The notes below the pieces were generated by a model, which was given only the letters and a program-made list of their open reading frames with translations, searched no databases and was not told the DNA's origin. Below are positions 7,583-16,559 of a stretch of 64,000 nucleotides of DNA, piece after piece. The position numbers were made by a program, and so were the translations under genes. The stretch is from Desulfitobacterium sp038181555 (GTDB taxonomy: Bacteria > Bacillota > Desulfitobacteriia > Desulfitobacteriales > Desulfitobacteriaceae). The number at the start of each line of letters is the position of its first letter. Positions within the stretch are counted from its first letter, which is position 1. Where the stretch lies: the NCBI RefSeq assembly GCF_038181555.1, contig NZ_JBBWUA010000018.1, positions 1 to 64,000 of the forward strand, written 5' to 3'.

Positions 7583-8104
7583 ATGTTACATAAAAAGTCC
7601 GCTCGCGAGCTTGAGGACTACTTATTAGCGAATCAAGAGTACATTTATCGGCTGGCTTACAGCTATGTTAAAAACCCTGAGGATGCTCTGGATCTCGTCC
7701 AAGAGTCCATTATTAAGGCGATATCTTCAGCCGAATTGCTGAAAGATCCTCAAGGGATGAAGAGTTGGGTCTATCGCATAGTGGTCAACACGGCGCTGGA
7801 CTTTCTGCGCAAGCAAAAGCGTACGGTGGTGGTCGATCAGGAGACACTTAATTCCTATACTGAGTCTGTGGCTGGTGTGGATGATTATTCCGATCTCGAT
7901 TTAGCTAAGGCCATCGAGGAATTAACGCCCACGGATCGGACTCGGGTCGTGCTCCGTTATTACGAGGACCTAAAAATTGAAGAGGTTGCCTTTATTTTAA
8001 AGGAAAATGTAAATACCACAAAATCTCGTCTTTATGGGACTCTAAAAAAGCTTCGATTGCAGATGGAAGAACCTATCGATGTACAATCCCTACAGGAGGT
8101 GTAG
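7583..8104 (+). CDS. sigV: ECF sigma factor, SigV type
   Basis: A 173-residue ECF sigma factor: region 2 ANQEYIYRLAYSYVKNPEDALDLVQESIIKAI and MKSWVYRIVVNTALDFLRKQ, region 4 TPTDRTRVVLRYYEDLKIEEVAFILKENVNTTKSRLYGTLKKL. The ATG at 7583 is chosen over the in-frame GTG at 7559 because AAAGGAG (7568-7574) sits 8 nt before it. The next gene encodes an RsiV-like protein one base after the stop, as in the Bacillus sigV-rsiV operon, where lysozyme binding to RsiV triggers its cleavage and frees SigV. The lysozyme role here is inferred from that pairing. Confidence 0.85.
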   Translation: MLHKKSARELEDYLLANQEYIYRLAYSYVKNPEDALDLVQESIIKAISSAELLKDPQGMKSWVYRIVVNTALDFLRKQKRTVVVDQETLNSYTESVAGVDDYSDLDLAKAIEELTPTDRTRVVLRYYEDLKIEEVAFILKENVNTTKSRLYGTLKKLRLQMEEPIDVQSLQEV

Positions 8105-8105
8105 T

Positions 8106-9032
8106 ATGAGCGAGAAAAATAGAAAAGAAAACAATATGAACGAGAAAAAGTTTGATGAACTCAAAGAAGAATATGAGAAGGTGGCTATCCCGGAAGAATT
8201 AGACCAAGTTGTCCGCAAGGCGATCCAGTCCGGCAAAAAAAGTCGGAAGAATCGTCAATGGTTGCATCGTGTGTCAGCAGTGGCCGCTGCCATCGTCATC
8301 TTTGTGGGGGGCATTAATATCAGTCCCACCATGGCTAGTGTTTTAGCTGAGGTGCCGGGTATGAAGAACTTGGTTCAAGTGTTGACCTTTCGGGATTATC
8401 AGTTTGATGATGGGTTGCATCAAGCCAACATTGAAGTGCCGGCTATTACCGGCCTCGAAGAATCTGGCTTAGGTGATGCCTTAAACCAGAAGTATCTTGA
8501 AGAGAACCAAGCGCTTTATGAGCAATTCATGATCGACGTGAAAGAAATGGAAGCACTGGGGGAAGGCCACTTAGGGGTGGATAGCGGTTATATGATCAAG
8601 ACAGATAATGAACGTTTGTTATCGATTGGCCGCTACGTAGTCGAAATGGTCGGTTCTTCGTCTACAGTAATCAAATATGACACCATCGATAAGGTGGAAC
8701 AAGTCCTCATTACTTTACCCAGTCTTTTTAAAGATGATCAGTATGTGGCGGTTATCAGTGACTATATCGTTGACCAGATGAACCAAGCCATGGATAAAGA
8801 TCCGAACATGATATATTGGGTTGAAAGAGAGGGTCAAGAGGAAGTGTTGTATTTTGAGCCCTTCCGACAGATTTCCCCTGAACAGAGCTTCTTCATCAAT
8901 CCGGATTACAAGTTGGTCATATCCTTTGATAAGTATGAAGTCGGTCCCGGGGTTATGGGGGTTCAAGAATTTGTGATTCCGACCGAGGTCATAGCTGACC
9001 TGCTAGTCAGTAATGAGTATATTAAACCTTAA
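8106..9032 (+). CDS. rsiV: RsiV-family anti-sigma factor (DUF3298 C-terminus)
   Basis: A 308-residue single-pass membrane protein. The cytoplasmic N-terminal ~65 residues (KFDELKEEYEKVAIPEELDQVV) form the sigma-binding part, followed by a transmembrane helix (VSAVAAAIVIFVGGINISPTM, about 57-77). The extracellular domain matches the RsiV layout (VPGMKNLVQVLTFRDYQ..., INEKYL-like NQKYLEENQALYEQF, and a C-terminal DUF3298-type sheet ending PTEVIADLL). AGGAGG at 8093-8098 supports ATG 8106 over ATG 8136. RsiV proteins are lysozyme receptors and anti-sigma factors cut by signal peptidase and then by a membrane protease; those steps are not visible in sequence. A terminator follows. Confidence 0.8.
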   Translation: MSEKNRKENNMNEKKFDELKEEYEKVAIPEELDQVVRKAIQSGKKSRKNRQWLHRVSAVAAAIVIFVGGINISPTMASVLAEVPGMKNLVQVLTFRDYQFDDGLHQANIEVPAITGLEESGLGDALNQKYLEENQALYEQFMIDVKEMEALGEGHLGVDSGYMIKTDNERLLSIGRYVVEMVGSSSTVIKYDTIDKVEQVLITLPSLFKDDQYVAVISDYIVDQMNQAMDKDPNMIYWVEREGQEEVLYFEPFRQISPEQSFFINPDYKLVISFDKYEVGPGVMGVQEFVIPTEVIADLLVSNEYIKP

Positions 9033-9055
9033 AAACAACTATAGCCACTCTAATG

Positions 9056-9090
9056 AAAACCCAGTCTTCTGTGAAGCTGGGTTTTCTTTT
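9056..9090 (+). terminator. Intrinsic terminator after rsiV
   Basis: AAAACCCAG (9056-9064) pairs with CTGGGTTTT (9077-9085), followed by CTTTT. It closes the sigV-rsiV operon. Confidence 0.8.
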
Positions 9091-9112
9091 ATATCGGTTG
9101 ATAGTATAACTC

Positions 9113-9134
9113 AACGAAGGTAGCTGCCTTCGTT
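9113..9134. other. Perfect hairpin upstream of the MFS gene
   Basis: AACGAAGG (9113-9120) and CCTTCGTT (9127-9134) form an 8-bp inverted repeat with a 6-nt loop. With no T-run it could be an operator or an RNA stem in the leader of the efflux gene; a -10-like TATAAT lies at about 9186-9191. Confidence 0.4.
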
Positions 9135-9226
9135 CAGAAGGTATCGTTCAATAATAGTAGAAGTGATAACGGAGTGAATCTATAGTATAATGATATGGCT
9201 TGTAGTTTAGTTAAGAATTTTCGAGT

Positions 9227-10477
9227 ATGGGAGCGGTTTTTCTGGATAGTAAGCAAGGTTGGAAAAAGAATATAATTTTGTTCTTAACAAGTCAGACCAT
9301 ATCCCTTTTTGGCTCATCATTGGTGCAATACGCTATTATGTGGTATATCACCTTGAAGACCCAATCGGGAGTCATGATGATGGTCTCTATTATTTGTGGT
9401 TTTCTCCCCACCTTTTTTCTTTCGCCCTTTGCCGGGGTGTGGGCAGATCGGTATAATCGTAAAACCCTGATTATCTTGGCTGATTCCATGATTGCTACCT
9501 GTACCCTTATTCTTGCGCTCTTGTTTTATGCTGGATATGAAATGATGTGGCTGCTCTTTGCCATGTCAGCGATTCGCGCTCTGGGAGCAGCTGTGCAAAT
9601 GCCTGCCATTGGAGCCTTTCTTCCCCAGTTGGTTCCTGAGGAGCAATTGACTAGGGTGAATGCGGTCAACGGCAGTATCCAATCGGCGGTTATGCTGATT
9701 TCGCCCATCGTAAGTGGTGCCCTAATGAGCGTGGCCTCTCTCGAGATGATTTTCATGATCGATGTGCTGACGGCCACGGTTGCCATTGTATTCCTGCTAC
9801 TGTTTTTGCACGTGCCTGCCCACCGCAAAGCTCAAGAAAAGCAGCCTGTAAGCTATTTTGGCGATATGGTTGAAGGAATACACTATATCAACGATCATGC
9901 ATTCTTGAAGAAGTTTTTTATTTTCTGCGCAGGGTTCATGATTCTAGCGGCTCCGGCAGCTTTTCTGACACCTTTGCATGTAACGCGAGCCTTCGGGGTT
10001 GATGTCTGGCGCTTGACAGCACTAGAAATGACCTTTTCCGTAGGTATGATGGCAGGTGGAATCCTGATGGCGGTCTGGGGAGGATTCAAGAATCGGGTGT
10101 ATTCCATGACGCTAGGCACACTCATGTTTGGAGCCTGCACCGTAGCTCTTGGGGTGACTCCGAATTTTTGGATATACCTTTTGTTTATGGGTTTGATTGG
10201 AGTAGCCATGCCGATCTTTAATACGCCTTCTTATGTCATGCTTCAGGAGAAGGTTGAACCGGATTTTCTCGGGCGAGTTTTTGGTGTGCTTTCCATGATT
10301 TCCAGTACTACGATGCCCTTAGGTATGCTGGTTTTTGGACCCTTAGCAGATGTTATTCCAATAGAATATATGTTGCTCGGAACCGGAGTGTTGATATTTA
10401 TTGAAAGCTTTTTCCTTATCGGTAGCAAAGTGCTGGTGGAGGCAGGGAGACCGAACATTAAGGCTGATCCGTCGTAG
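9227..10477 (+). CDS. MFS transporter, DHA3 / macrolide-efflux type
   Basis: A 416-residue membrane protein with about 12 hydrophobic helices. The N-terminal half has the MefA-like pattern (ILFLTSQTISLFGSSLVQYAIMWYI, then the loop-2 motif GVWADRYNRKTLIILAD) and the central loop holds AHRKAQEKQP. Relatives export macrolides or other lipophilic compounds by proton antiport. It is a single-gene unit. No strong ribosome site precedes ATG 9227, so the start may be a few codons off. The nearby ABC-F gene would be a second antibiotic-defence function in the same segment, though not in the same operon. Confidence 0.8.
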   Translation: MGAVFLDSKQGWKKNIILFLTSQTISLFGSSLVQYAIMWYITLKTQSGVMMMVSIICGFLPTFFLSPFAGVWADRYNRKTLIILADSMIATCTLILALLFYAGYEMMWLLFAMSAIRALGAAVQMPAIGAFLPQLVPEEQLTRVNAVNGSIQSAVMLISPIVSGALMSVASLEMIFMIDVLTATVAIVFLLLFLHVPAHRKAQEKQPVSYFGDMVEGIHYINDHAFLKKFFIFCAGFMILAAPAAFLTPLHVTRAFGVDVWRLTALEMTFSVGMMAGGILMAVWGGFKNRVYSMTLGTLMFGACTVALGVTPNFWIYLLFMGLIGVAMPIFNTPSYVMLQEKVEPDFLGRVFGVLSMISSTTMPLGMLVFGPLADVIPIEYMLLGTGVLIFIESFFLIGSKVLVEAGRPNIKADPS

Positions 10478-10590
10478 TGAATGAAAAGTGGACAGATGAG
10501 TGCAGGATAGGTTCAGGAGGATTGGCAGAGGAATGATGACTCAGAAGGAAGGATTGACTCTGAAGAGGGTTGATTTTAGAGGATAGACTC

Positions 10591-10631
10591 AAAGTGACAG
10601 TGTGAAATTATATTCTTCACCCTGCCACTTT
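10591..10631. terminator. Imperfect stem-loop between the MFS gene and carB
   Basis: The segment from 10591 (AAAGTGACAGTGTGAA) pairs with the segment ending near 10631 (TTCACCCTGCCACTTT) with two mismatches. It lies between convergent genes and may serve as a shared terminator, although U-tracts are short. Confidence 0.4.
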
Positions 10632-10657
10632 TGCTTCGCTTACATATTTGCTTTTTT

Positions 10658-10741
10658 TACTTACTTACCTACTTACTTACCTACTTACTTACCTACTTAC
10701 CAACTTACCTACTTACCTACCTGCTTACTCACTTACTTACT
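10658..10741. repeat. Tetranucleotide repeat tract (CTTAC/CCTAC type)
   Basis: About 84 bp are composed of four-base units, mainly ACTT with interspersed ACCT and a few variants (CAAC, CTGC, CTCA). The tract runs into the stop codon of carB (10737-10739). On the carB strand it reads as GTAA/GTAG units, so several stop codons follow in all frames. It is a typical slippage-prone microsatellite and an unusual length for a bacterial genome. Confidence 0.85.
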
Positions 10742-13700
10742 TTTCTTCGATAGTCGGGTTCAACTGAGCATGATATTCCTGCAAAGATTTCACAACGGCT
10801 TTGATGTCGGCTGCCTCGCGATGAGCGGCAATTCCTTTGGCACTGGCTAAGGCAGCGGCTGTGGTAGTGATGTATGGGATTTTGTGTTTAATAGCTGTCT
10901 TGCGGATATAGGAGTCGTCTTGTAGACTGCGCTTGCCGGTGGGTGTGTTAATTACTAATTGAATCTTGCCATTCATGATTTCATCAGGGATATGGGGTCG
11001 GCCTTCAAAAATCTTATAGATATACTCTGCGTCGATACCATGGTCTTGTAGATATTGCCTGGTTCCTTGAGTTGCTTTGATGGTAAAGCCTAATTTCAGG
11101 AACTCTTGGGCTGTTTCGGCGACGATGGACGAACGGTCCTGCTCAGCGATGCTCATGAGCACGGTTCCGGCAGAGGGGAGAGGGGACTGGGTTGCTTCCT
11201 GAGCCTTATAATAAGCCAGACCAAAGGAGTCGGCCATGCCTAGGACTTCTCCTGTCGAACGCATCTCCGGACCAAGCAGAGGATCGACCTCTGGGAATTT
11301 ATCGAAGGGGAAGACCGCTTCTTTTACGCCAAAGTGCTGAAGCCCGCTGGGTTTAAAGTTGGTCACCGTGTCGGTTTCAATGCCGGCATAATCAGCCATT
11401 ACTAACTCTGTGGCTAAGCGGGCCATGGGGATATTGCAGACCTTGGAAACCAAGGGCACAGTACGGGAGGCGCGCGGATTGGCTTCCAGTACATAGACTT
11501 TATCATCGGCAATAGCGTATTGAATATTCATCAGCCCAATGACATGAAGCTCTTGGGCAATTTTTTGGGTGTAATCGATGATGGTTTTCAAGTGGTTTTC
11601 CGGAATGCTTATAGGCGGAATGACGCAAGCAGAGTCTCCCGAGTGAATTCCCGCCAATTCGATATGTTCCATGACAGCAGGGACGCAGGCATGCTTGCCG
11701 TCGGAAACCGCGTCGGCTTCTGCTTCGATGGCATTGACCAGGAACCTGTCGATGAGAATCGGATTCTCCGGTGTCAGATCTACTGCCGCGCTTACGTATT
11801 CTTGAAGCTGTTCTTTATCGTAAACAACTTCCATACCTCGCCCGCCCAGGACAAAGGAAGGGCGGACCATGACGGGATAACCGATACCTTCTGCTGCTTC
11901 CAGTGCTTCCTCTAGGTTGGCAGCCATACCGGCTTGGGGCATAGGGATGTCCAATTGCTCCATCATTTTGCGGAACTGATCCCGATCCTCGGCTAGATTA
12001 ATAACTTCCGGAGGAGTACCCAGTATTTTTACACCTGCATCCTGTAATTGGGTGGCAATATTTAAGGGGGTTTGACCGCCAAATTGGACGATGGCGCCGA
12101 GGGGCTGCTCTTTTTCGTAAATACTTAAGACGTCTTCCACGGTAAGGGGTTCAAAATAGAGTTTATCTGAGGTGTCATAATCTGTGGACACAGTCTCCGG
12201 GTTGCAATTGATCATGATGGTCTCGTACCCTAAATCCCGTAAGGCAAAGGCAGCGTGGACACAGCAGTAATCAAATTCGATCCCTTGACCAATGCGGTTC
12301 GGGCCACCGCCCAAAATGAGGACTTTTTCACGGTTGCTGGTGCTTACTTTGTCCGGAGCGTTATAGGTGGAGTAGTAATAGGCAGCATTCTCCACCCCGC
12401 TTACCGGGACACTATCCCAGGCTTGAGCTAGGTTTAAGGCCAGACGTTGCTTGCGAATTTTGGCTTCCGGCACATGTAAGATGTGCGCCAGATAGCGGTC
12501 TGCAAATCCATCTTTCTTGGCTTGCAGCAGTAGATGACCGGGAAGCTCTTGATCTTGATAAGTTAAAATCTGTTCTTCCAGATCCACGAGTTCTTTCATT
12601 TGCTGGATAAACCAGAGTTTTATATAGGTGATTTGGCTTAAGACTTCAGGATCGGCACCCTTGCGCAAGGCTTCATACATAATAAATTGACGCTCACTGG
12701 AGGGTTCTTGCAGCAAAGAGAATAGCTCTCCTAAGCTTTTGTTGTGGAAATCCTTAGCGAAGCCCAAGCCGTAGCGGCCGATTTCCAGAGAACGGATTGC
12801 TTTTTGCAGAGCTTCCTTGTAGTTTTTGCCGATGCTCATGACTTCCCCGACAGCGCGCATTTGCGTGCCGAGCTTGTCTTCCACCCCTTTGAATTTTTCA
12901 AAAGCCCAGCGGGCAAATTTGATCACAACATAATCGCCGTAGGGTGTATATTTATCCAAAGTCCCGGCGCGCCAGTAAGGTATCTCATCGAGAGTGAGTC
13001 CCGCAGCCAGCAGAGCAGAGATTAGGGCGATGGGAAAGCCGGTAGCTTTGGAAGCCAAGGCTGAGGACCTGGAGGTCCGGGGATTGATTTCAATGATGAC
13101 GACCCGCCCTGTGGCTGGGTTATGTGCAAACTGAACGTTGGTTCCACCGATGACTTCGATGGCTTCCACAATAGAATAAGAGTATTTTTGTAAGCGGTCT
13201 TGGAGCTCCTTGCTGATGGTCAGCATCGGTGCACTGCAGAAGGAATCACCCGTGTGAACGCCGACGGGGTCAATATTTTCAATGAAGCAAACGGTAATCA
13301 TCTGGTTCTTGGCATCACGAACCACTTCCAGCTCCAGCTCTTCCCAACCCAGCACAGATTCTTCAATCAGAACTTGCCCAATCATGCTGGCGGCAATACC
13401 ACGGTTGCAGACGGTTCTTAGCTCTTCTACATTGTAAACCAGGCCGCCACCGGTGCCGCCCATGGTGTAAGCAGGACGTACAACGACAGGAAAACCTAGC
13501 TCCTGAGCGATTTTTTCTGCTTCCTCGACGCTGTACGCGGGGCTGCTCTTTGGCATGTCAATGCCTAACTTCTCCATGGTCTGCTTAAAGGCGATGCGGT
13601 CTTCGCCACGCTCGATTGCGTCTAACTGAACCCCAATGATCTGCACCCCATATTGATCGAGGATACCTTCCTTAGCTAGTTCGGAACTGAGATTTAAACC

Positions 13701-13982
13701 CGTCTGTCCCCCTAAATTAGGTAGGAGGGCATCGGGGCGCTCTTTTTCAATAATCTCGGCTATTCTCTTGACATTAAGTGGCTCAATATATGTGGCATCA
13801 GCCGTGGTAGGATCAGTCATAACGGTGGCAGGATTGGAATTCACGAGGATTACTTCATAGCCCAGCTGTTTCAGTGCTTTACAGGCTTGGGTTCCTGAAT
13901 AGTCAAATTCTGCTGCTTGTCCGATCACAATAGGACCCGAACCAATAATCATAATCTTATGGATATCATTTCTTTTGGGCAT
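10737..13982 (-). CDS. carB: Carbamoyl-phosphate synthase large subunit
   Basis: A full-length 1081-residue CarB that makes carbamoyl phosphate for pyrimidines and arginine from bicarbonate, ATP and glutamine-derived ammonia. Visible parts: the first ATP-grasp half (GSGPIVIGQAAEFDYSGTQA, GGTGGGLVYN, IEINPRTSRSSALASKATG), the oligomerisation domain (~400-550), the second ATP-grasp half (GGGPNRIGQGIEFDYCCVHA, GGRGMEVVYD, LEANPRASRTVPLVSKV) and the C-terminal MGS-like regulatory domain from about residue 935. ATG 13982 is preferred to the in-frame TTG 13994 because it matches the family N-terminus MPKRNDIHKI; AAGGAG lies 12 nt upstream. The small subunit carA is not adjacent. Confidence 0.97.
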   Translation of the reverse strand: MPKRNDIHKIMIIGSGPIVIGQAAEFDYSGTQACKALKQLGYEVILVNSNPATVMTDPTTADATYIEPLNVKRIAEIIEKERPDALLPNLGGQTGLNLSSELAKEGILDQYGVQIIGVQLDAIERGEDRIAFKQTMEKLGIDMPKSSPAYSVEEAEKIAQELGFPVVVRPAYTMGGTGGGLVYNVEELRTVCNRGIAASMIGQVLIEESVLGWEELELEVVRDAKNQMITVCFIENIDPVGVHTGDSFCSAPMLTISKELQDRLQKYSYSIVEAIEVIGGTNVQFAHNPATGRVVIIEINPRTSRSSALASKATGFPIALISALLAAGLTLDEIPYWRAGTLDKYTPYGDYVVIKFARWAFEKFKGVEDKLGTQMRAVGEVMSIGKNYKEALQKAIRSLEIGRYGLGFAKDFHNKSLGELFSLLQEPSSERQFIMYEALRKGADPEVLSQITYIKLWFIQQMKELVDLEEQILTYQDQELPGHLLLQAKKDGFADRYLAHILHVPEAKIRKQRLALNLAQAWDSVPVSGVENAAYYYSTYNAPDKVSTSNREKVLILGGGPNRIGQGIEFDYCCVHAAFALRDLGYETIMINCNPETVSTDYDTSDKLYFEPLTVEDVLSIYEKEQPLGAIVQFGGQTPLNIATQLQDAGVKILGTPPEVINLAEDRDQFRKMMEQLDIPMPQAGMAANLEEALEAAEGIGYPVMVRPSFVLGGRGMEVVYDKEQLQEYVSAAVDLTPENPILIDRFLVNAIEAEADAVSDGKHACVPAVMEHIELAGIHSGDSACVIPPISIPENHLKTIIDYTQKIAQELHVIGLMNIQYAIADDKVYVLEANPRASRTVPLVSKVCNIPMARLATELVMADYAGIETDTVTNFKPSGLQHFGVKEAVFPFDKFPEVDPLLGPEMRSTGEVLGMADSFGLAYYKAQEATQSPLPSAGTVLMSIAEQDRSSIVAETAQEFLKLGFTIKATQGTRQYLQDHGIDAEYIYKIFEGRPHIPDEIMNGKIQLVINTPTGKRSLQDDSYIRKTAIKHKIPYITTTAAALASAKGIAAHREAADIKAVVKSLQEYHAQLNPTIEEK

Positions 13983-14052
13983 GTGTATGATCAACTCCTT
14001 GTTTAAGTAGTGGGGAATTCCTCAGGAAATTTCTAAGAGCTGGTATTGTATA

Positions 14053-14082
14053 ATTATACATTGAAGAGCATAAAAATAACAA
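14053..14082 (-). promoter_or_regulatory. Predicted sigma-A promoter of carB
   Basis: On the minus strand TTGTTA is followed after 18 nt by TATAAT (plus-strand coordinates 14053-14058 for the -10). It gives a leader of about 65 nt. No PyrR-type binding loop was recognised in that leader. Confidence 0.55.
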
Positions 14083-14275
14083 TACCTTTTTCGTTACTTT
14101 CGGATAAATTTATATTGTAGGCGGTGCCTTCGGTTGTCGGTAAACTTTCTTTGTTGACAGGGCAAGAGGGTATTCAGGAATGAACATAGAAGATAGTATT
14201 CCAAAGTGACTTAACAAAATTCTTGACATCAGGCCGACTATTAATTGCGAAGAGTTTTCAAGGGGAGGCGGGAAA

Positions 14276-15208
14276 GTGATAAAGAGATCGATAAGGGGTT
14301 TGCGGATGGGCGCCTTTGTGGCTCTGTTATTTATTGCTGTGGGTGTGATTGGGGTCAGTATGGTAAATAATCGAGCAGGGACATTGACAGATCAGGACAT
14401 TTTTAAGACGAAAGATGTGGCAATGGTTCTGAAAGAAGCCGGGCTTGATCTTAAGATCTCTAGAGAGCCAGCTTTAGCCCCCAGAGAGTGTGCTCTTGGG
14501 GGTGTGGAACCGAAAGTTTTTGATATGGGTGATGGTCTTAGCCAGTTGTATATCTATGAATTTGCGTCTGCTTTGGACAGGCGAAATACCCTAGATGAAC
14601 TATCCGGAAGGGGAGAGACTAATTTCCAAGACCCCTTTTCTCGTGATCCTTTTGCTAAGGCGCAGAAGTTGAGCCGAGCTTATGGTGCTAAGAATATGGT
14701 GATGGTCCTAGTCTATAATATCACTTTTGAAAATATGGAAAGAGAAAATATTAACCTAACCCCTATCACCTTAACAGTGGGAAGAACAATCTTTTACGAG
14801 TTAAATCAAGGGAGGAAATTTGTCCTTCAGGGTGAGGGAGAGCACTGGGAAGGTAAGCTTGTGGTGTCAGTCTACGAAGAACAGTGGACTGATGAGAGAG
14901 GGTATGCAAGAACACAAAGGAATTCGATTGAATTGCCTTTAGTTCGCTATAAAGGTAACCCAGAAGAGGTACGTGATTATACCTATAAATTTGAATGGCC
15001 TGGTGGGGCATCTGGGGTAACATCTGAAGATGGATTTCGTCAAGGCAATTTTGATGACGAGCGGTCGAGTGTCTATGGAGGCTCAAACCTATGGTGGGGG
15101 AATTTTGGATTCGGCACAGGTAGTGTTCCGAAGGAGGACGATACCTGTGACTTCTCAGCTCAATGGAATGGGGGAGCAGAAGAACAGTTCACTTTGAAAG
15201 CGCAGTAA
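14276..15208 (+). CDS. Unknown membrane-anchored extracytoplasmic protein
   Basis: A 310-residue protein that I do not recognise. It has an N-terminal hydrophobic segment (about residues 11-29, MGAFVALLFIAVGVIGVSMV) with no lipobox, so it is likely anchored with the rest outside. The outer part mixes alpha/beta stretches (KTKDVAMVLKEAGLDLKI, KNMVMVLVYNITFENMERENI) and a C-terminal aromatic Gly/Asp-rich region (FEWPGGASGVTSEDGFRQGNFDDERSSV split by NLWWGNFGFG). The start is GTG at 14276 with AAGGGGAGG 7 nt upstream. It is a single gene closed by a terminator. Confidence 0.75.
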   Translation: MIKRSIRGLRMGAFVALLFIAVGVIGVSMVNNRAGTLTDQDIFKTKDVAMVLKEAGLDLKISREPALAPRECALGGVEPKVFDMGDGLSQLYIYEFASALDRRNTLDELSGRGETNFQDPFSRDPFAKAQKLSRAYGAKNMVMVLVYNITFENMERENINLTPITLTVGRTIFYELNQGRKFVLQGEGEHWEGKLVVSVYEEQWTDERGYARTQRNSIELPLVRYKGNPEEVRDYTYKFEWPGGASGVTSEDGFRQGNFDDERSSVYGGSNLWWGNFGFGTGSVPKEDDTCDFSAQWNGGAEEQFTLKAQ

Positions 15209-15217
15209 AGCAAAAGG

Positions 15218-15252
15218 TTGGGTAAGAGGAAAGTCTCTGCCCAGTTTTTTTG
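15218..15252 (+). terminator. Terminator after the unknown anchored protein
   Basis: TGGG and AGAG pair with CTCT and CCCA across a short loop, with a one-to-two base bulge, and seven T residues follow (about 15244-15251). Confidence 0.65.
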
Positions 15253-15354
15253 CACCTATTGTGAGGTGAATTCAGCTACCTATGTATGGTAATATTACAG
15301 AAGAATGAGTTAGAATGATCTATTCTAATTGATGGGCATAAAGGGGGAAGCGTA

Positions 15355-16557
15355 TTGCTGGCAAAAGTGATGCAGACTGCACAAGCCATTGAAGACGTAC
15401 TTATAGCCATAAGACGAGATATTCATAGGCAGCCCGAATTGGCACTGCAGGAAGATAAAACGGCAAATTATATAGCAGATAAACTTAGAGCCTTAGGGTG
15501 TGAGGTCACTGAGAATGTCGGAAAAACTGGGGTCGTCGGGCTTCTCAAAGGGAGTGAAGCAGGGAGGACCCTAGCCATTCGTGCTGATATGGATGCATTA
15601 CCTATTGAAGAGGAGACGGATCATGGGTTTTGTTCCGCTGAAAAAGGAGTCATGCATGCCTGTGGTCATGATGCCCATATAGCTGTTGTTTTGGGTGCTG
15701 CGCAGATACTCTCCGGCATGAGGAATTCCTTTGCTGGTAATATCAAGCTGATTTTCCAACCCAGTGAGGAATCGCCTATAGGGGGAGCGGACGAGATGAT
15801 TCGCGAAGGGGTGCTGGAGAATCCAACAGTTGATGCAGCAATGGCACTTCATGTCAATCCGGGTTTAGCCACTGGTCAGATCGGTTATAAAGAAGGTCCC
15901 TTCTTTGCCACGGTGGCTTACTTTACCATTGAGATTTTAGGAAAAGGCGGCCATGGAGCATTGCCCCATCAATCGGTTAATCCGATTCTGGTGGCTGCCG
16001 AATGCATTCAAGCCCTCCAAACCATTGCTTCAGCTCAAGTAGATCCTATGGAGCCTTTTGTCTTGAGCATAGGCTCGATTCATGGGGGACAAAAATCCAA
16101 TATTATCCCTGAAAAAGTCTCTATGGAGGGAACGGTACGTTGCTTTGGGGATGACTTGATGAATCGTACAGGCGAGATTATGGAGAACATCCTGCGTTCC
16201 ATCACGGCGGCTCACGGGGCCGGGTATACATTAAAGTTTAAATCAGAAGTAAAGACATTAATCAATGACAAGGCCATGATCGAGCTCATCAAGGAGGCAG
16301 GGGAGGAAATCCTGGGAAAAGAGAATGCTCTGGCTGTTTCGCCGGTTCTCTTGGGCGACGATTTCGCGTCCTTTAGCCAGCTTGTTCCATCAGCTTATGT
16401 TTATTTAGGTGTTGGATTCCCCTGGCAACCGAATTTCGCCCTTCACCATCCGAAATTTGACCTGAATGAGAGAGCATTGCCCCTTGGAGCAGCCTTGCTT
16501 AGCTACACTGCTCTCAAGTTTCTTGGCGCCTCTGATTTGATCGTTAAGGGAGTATAG
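15355..16557 (+). CDS. M20 family amidohydrolase (N-acyl-amino-acid hydrolase type)
   Basis: A 400-residue M20D-type zinc amidohydrolase related to N-acyl-L-amino-acid amidohydrolase, hippurate hydrolase and IAA-amino-acid hydrolase. Motifs include IRRDIHRQPELALQE, IRADMDALPIEE, HACGHDAHIAVVLGAA (metal ligands), FQPSEESPIGGADEMI (catalytic Glu) and KGGHGALPHQSVNPI of the dimerisation domain. It would cleave an acyl group from an amino acid. The start is a TTG at 15355 with AAGGGGG 7 nt before it. The MalY-like lyase begins 2 nt after its stop, implying a shared message and perhaps sequential use of an N-acyl-cysteine-type conjugate (inference). Confidence 0.9.
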   Translation: MLAKVMQTAQAIEDVLIAIRRDIHRQPELALQEDKTANYIADKLRALGCEVTENVGKTGVVGLLKGSEAGRTLAIRADMDALPIEEETDHGFCSAEKGVMHACGHDAHIAVVLGAAQILSGMRNSFAGNIKLIFQPSEESPIGGADEMIREGVLENPTVDAAMALHVNPGLATGQIGYKEGPFFATVAYFTIEILGKGGHGALPHQSVNPILVAAECIQALQTIASAQVDPMEPFVLSIGSIHGGQKSNIIPEKVSMEGTVRCFGDDLMNRTGEIMENILRSITAAHGAGYTLKFKSEVKTLINDKAMIELIKEAGEEILGKENALAVSPVLLGDDFASFSQLVPSAYVYLGVGFPWQPNFALHHPKFDLNERALPLGAALLSYTALKFLGASDLIVKGV

Positions 16558-16559
16558 TT

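Noticed and set aside
10602..10850. 82-codon plus-strand frame rich in Thr-Tyr-Leu-Pro
   Set aside because: It is the translation of the tetranucleotide repeat and the antisense of carB.
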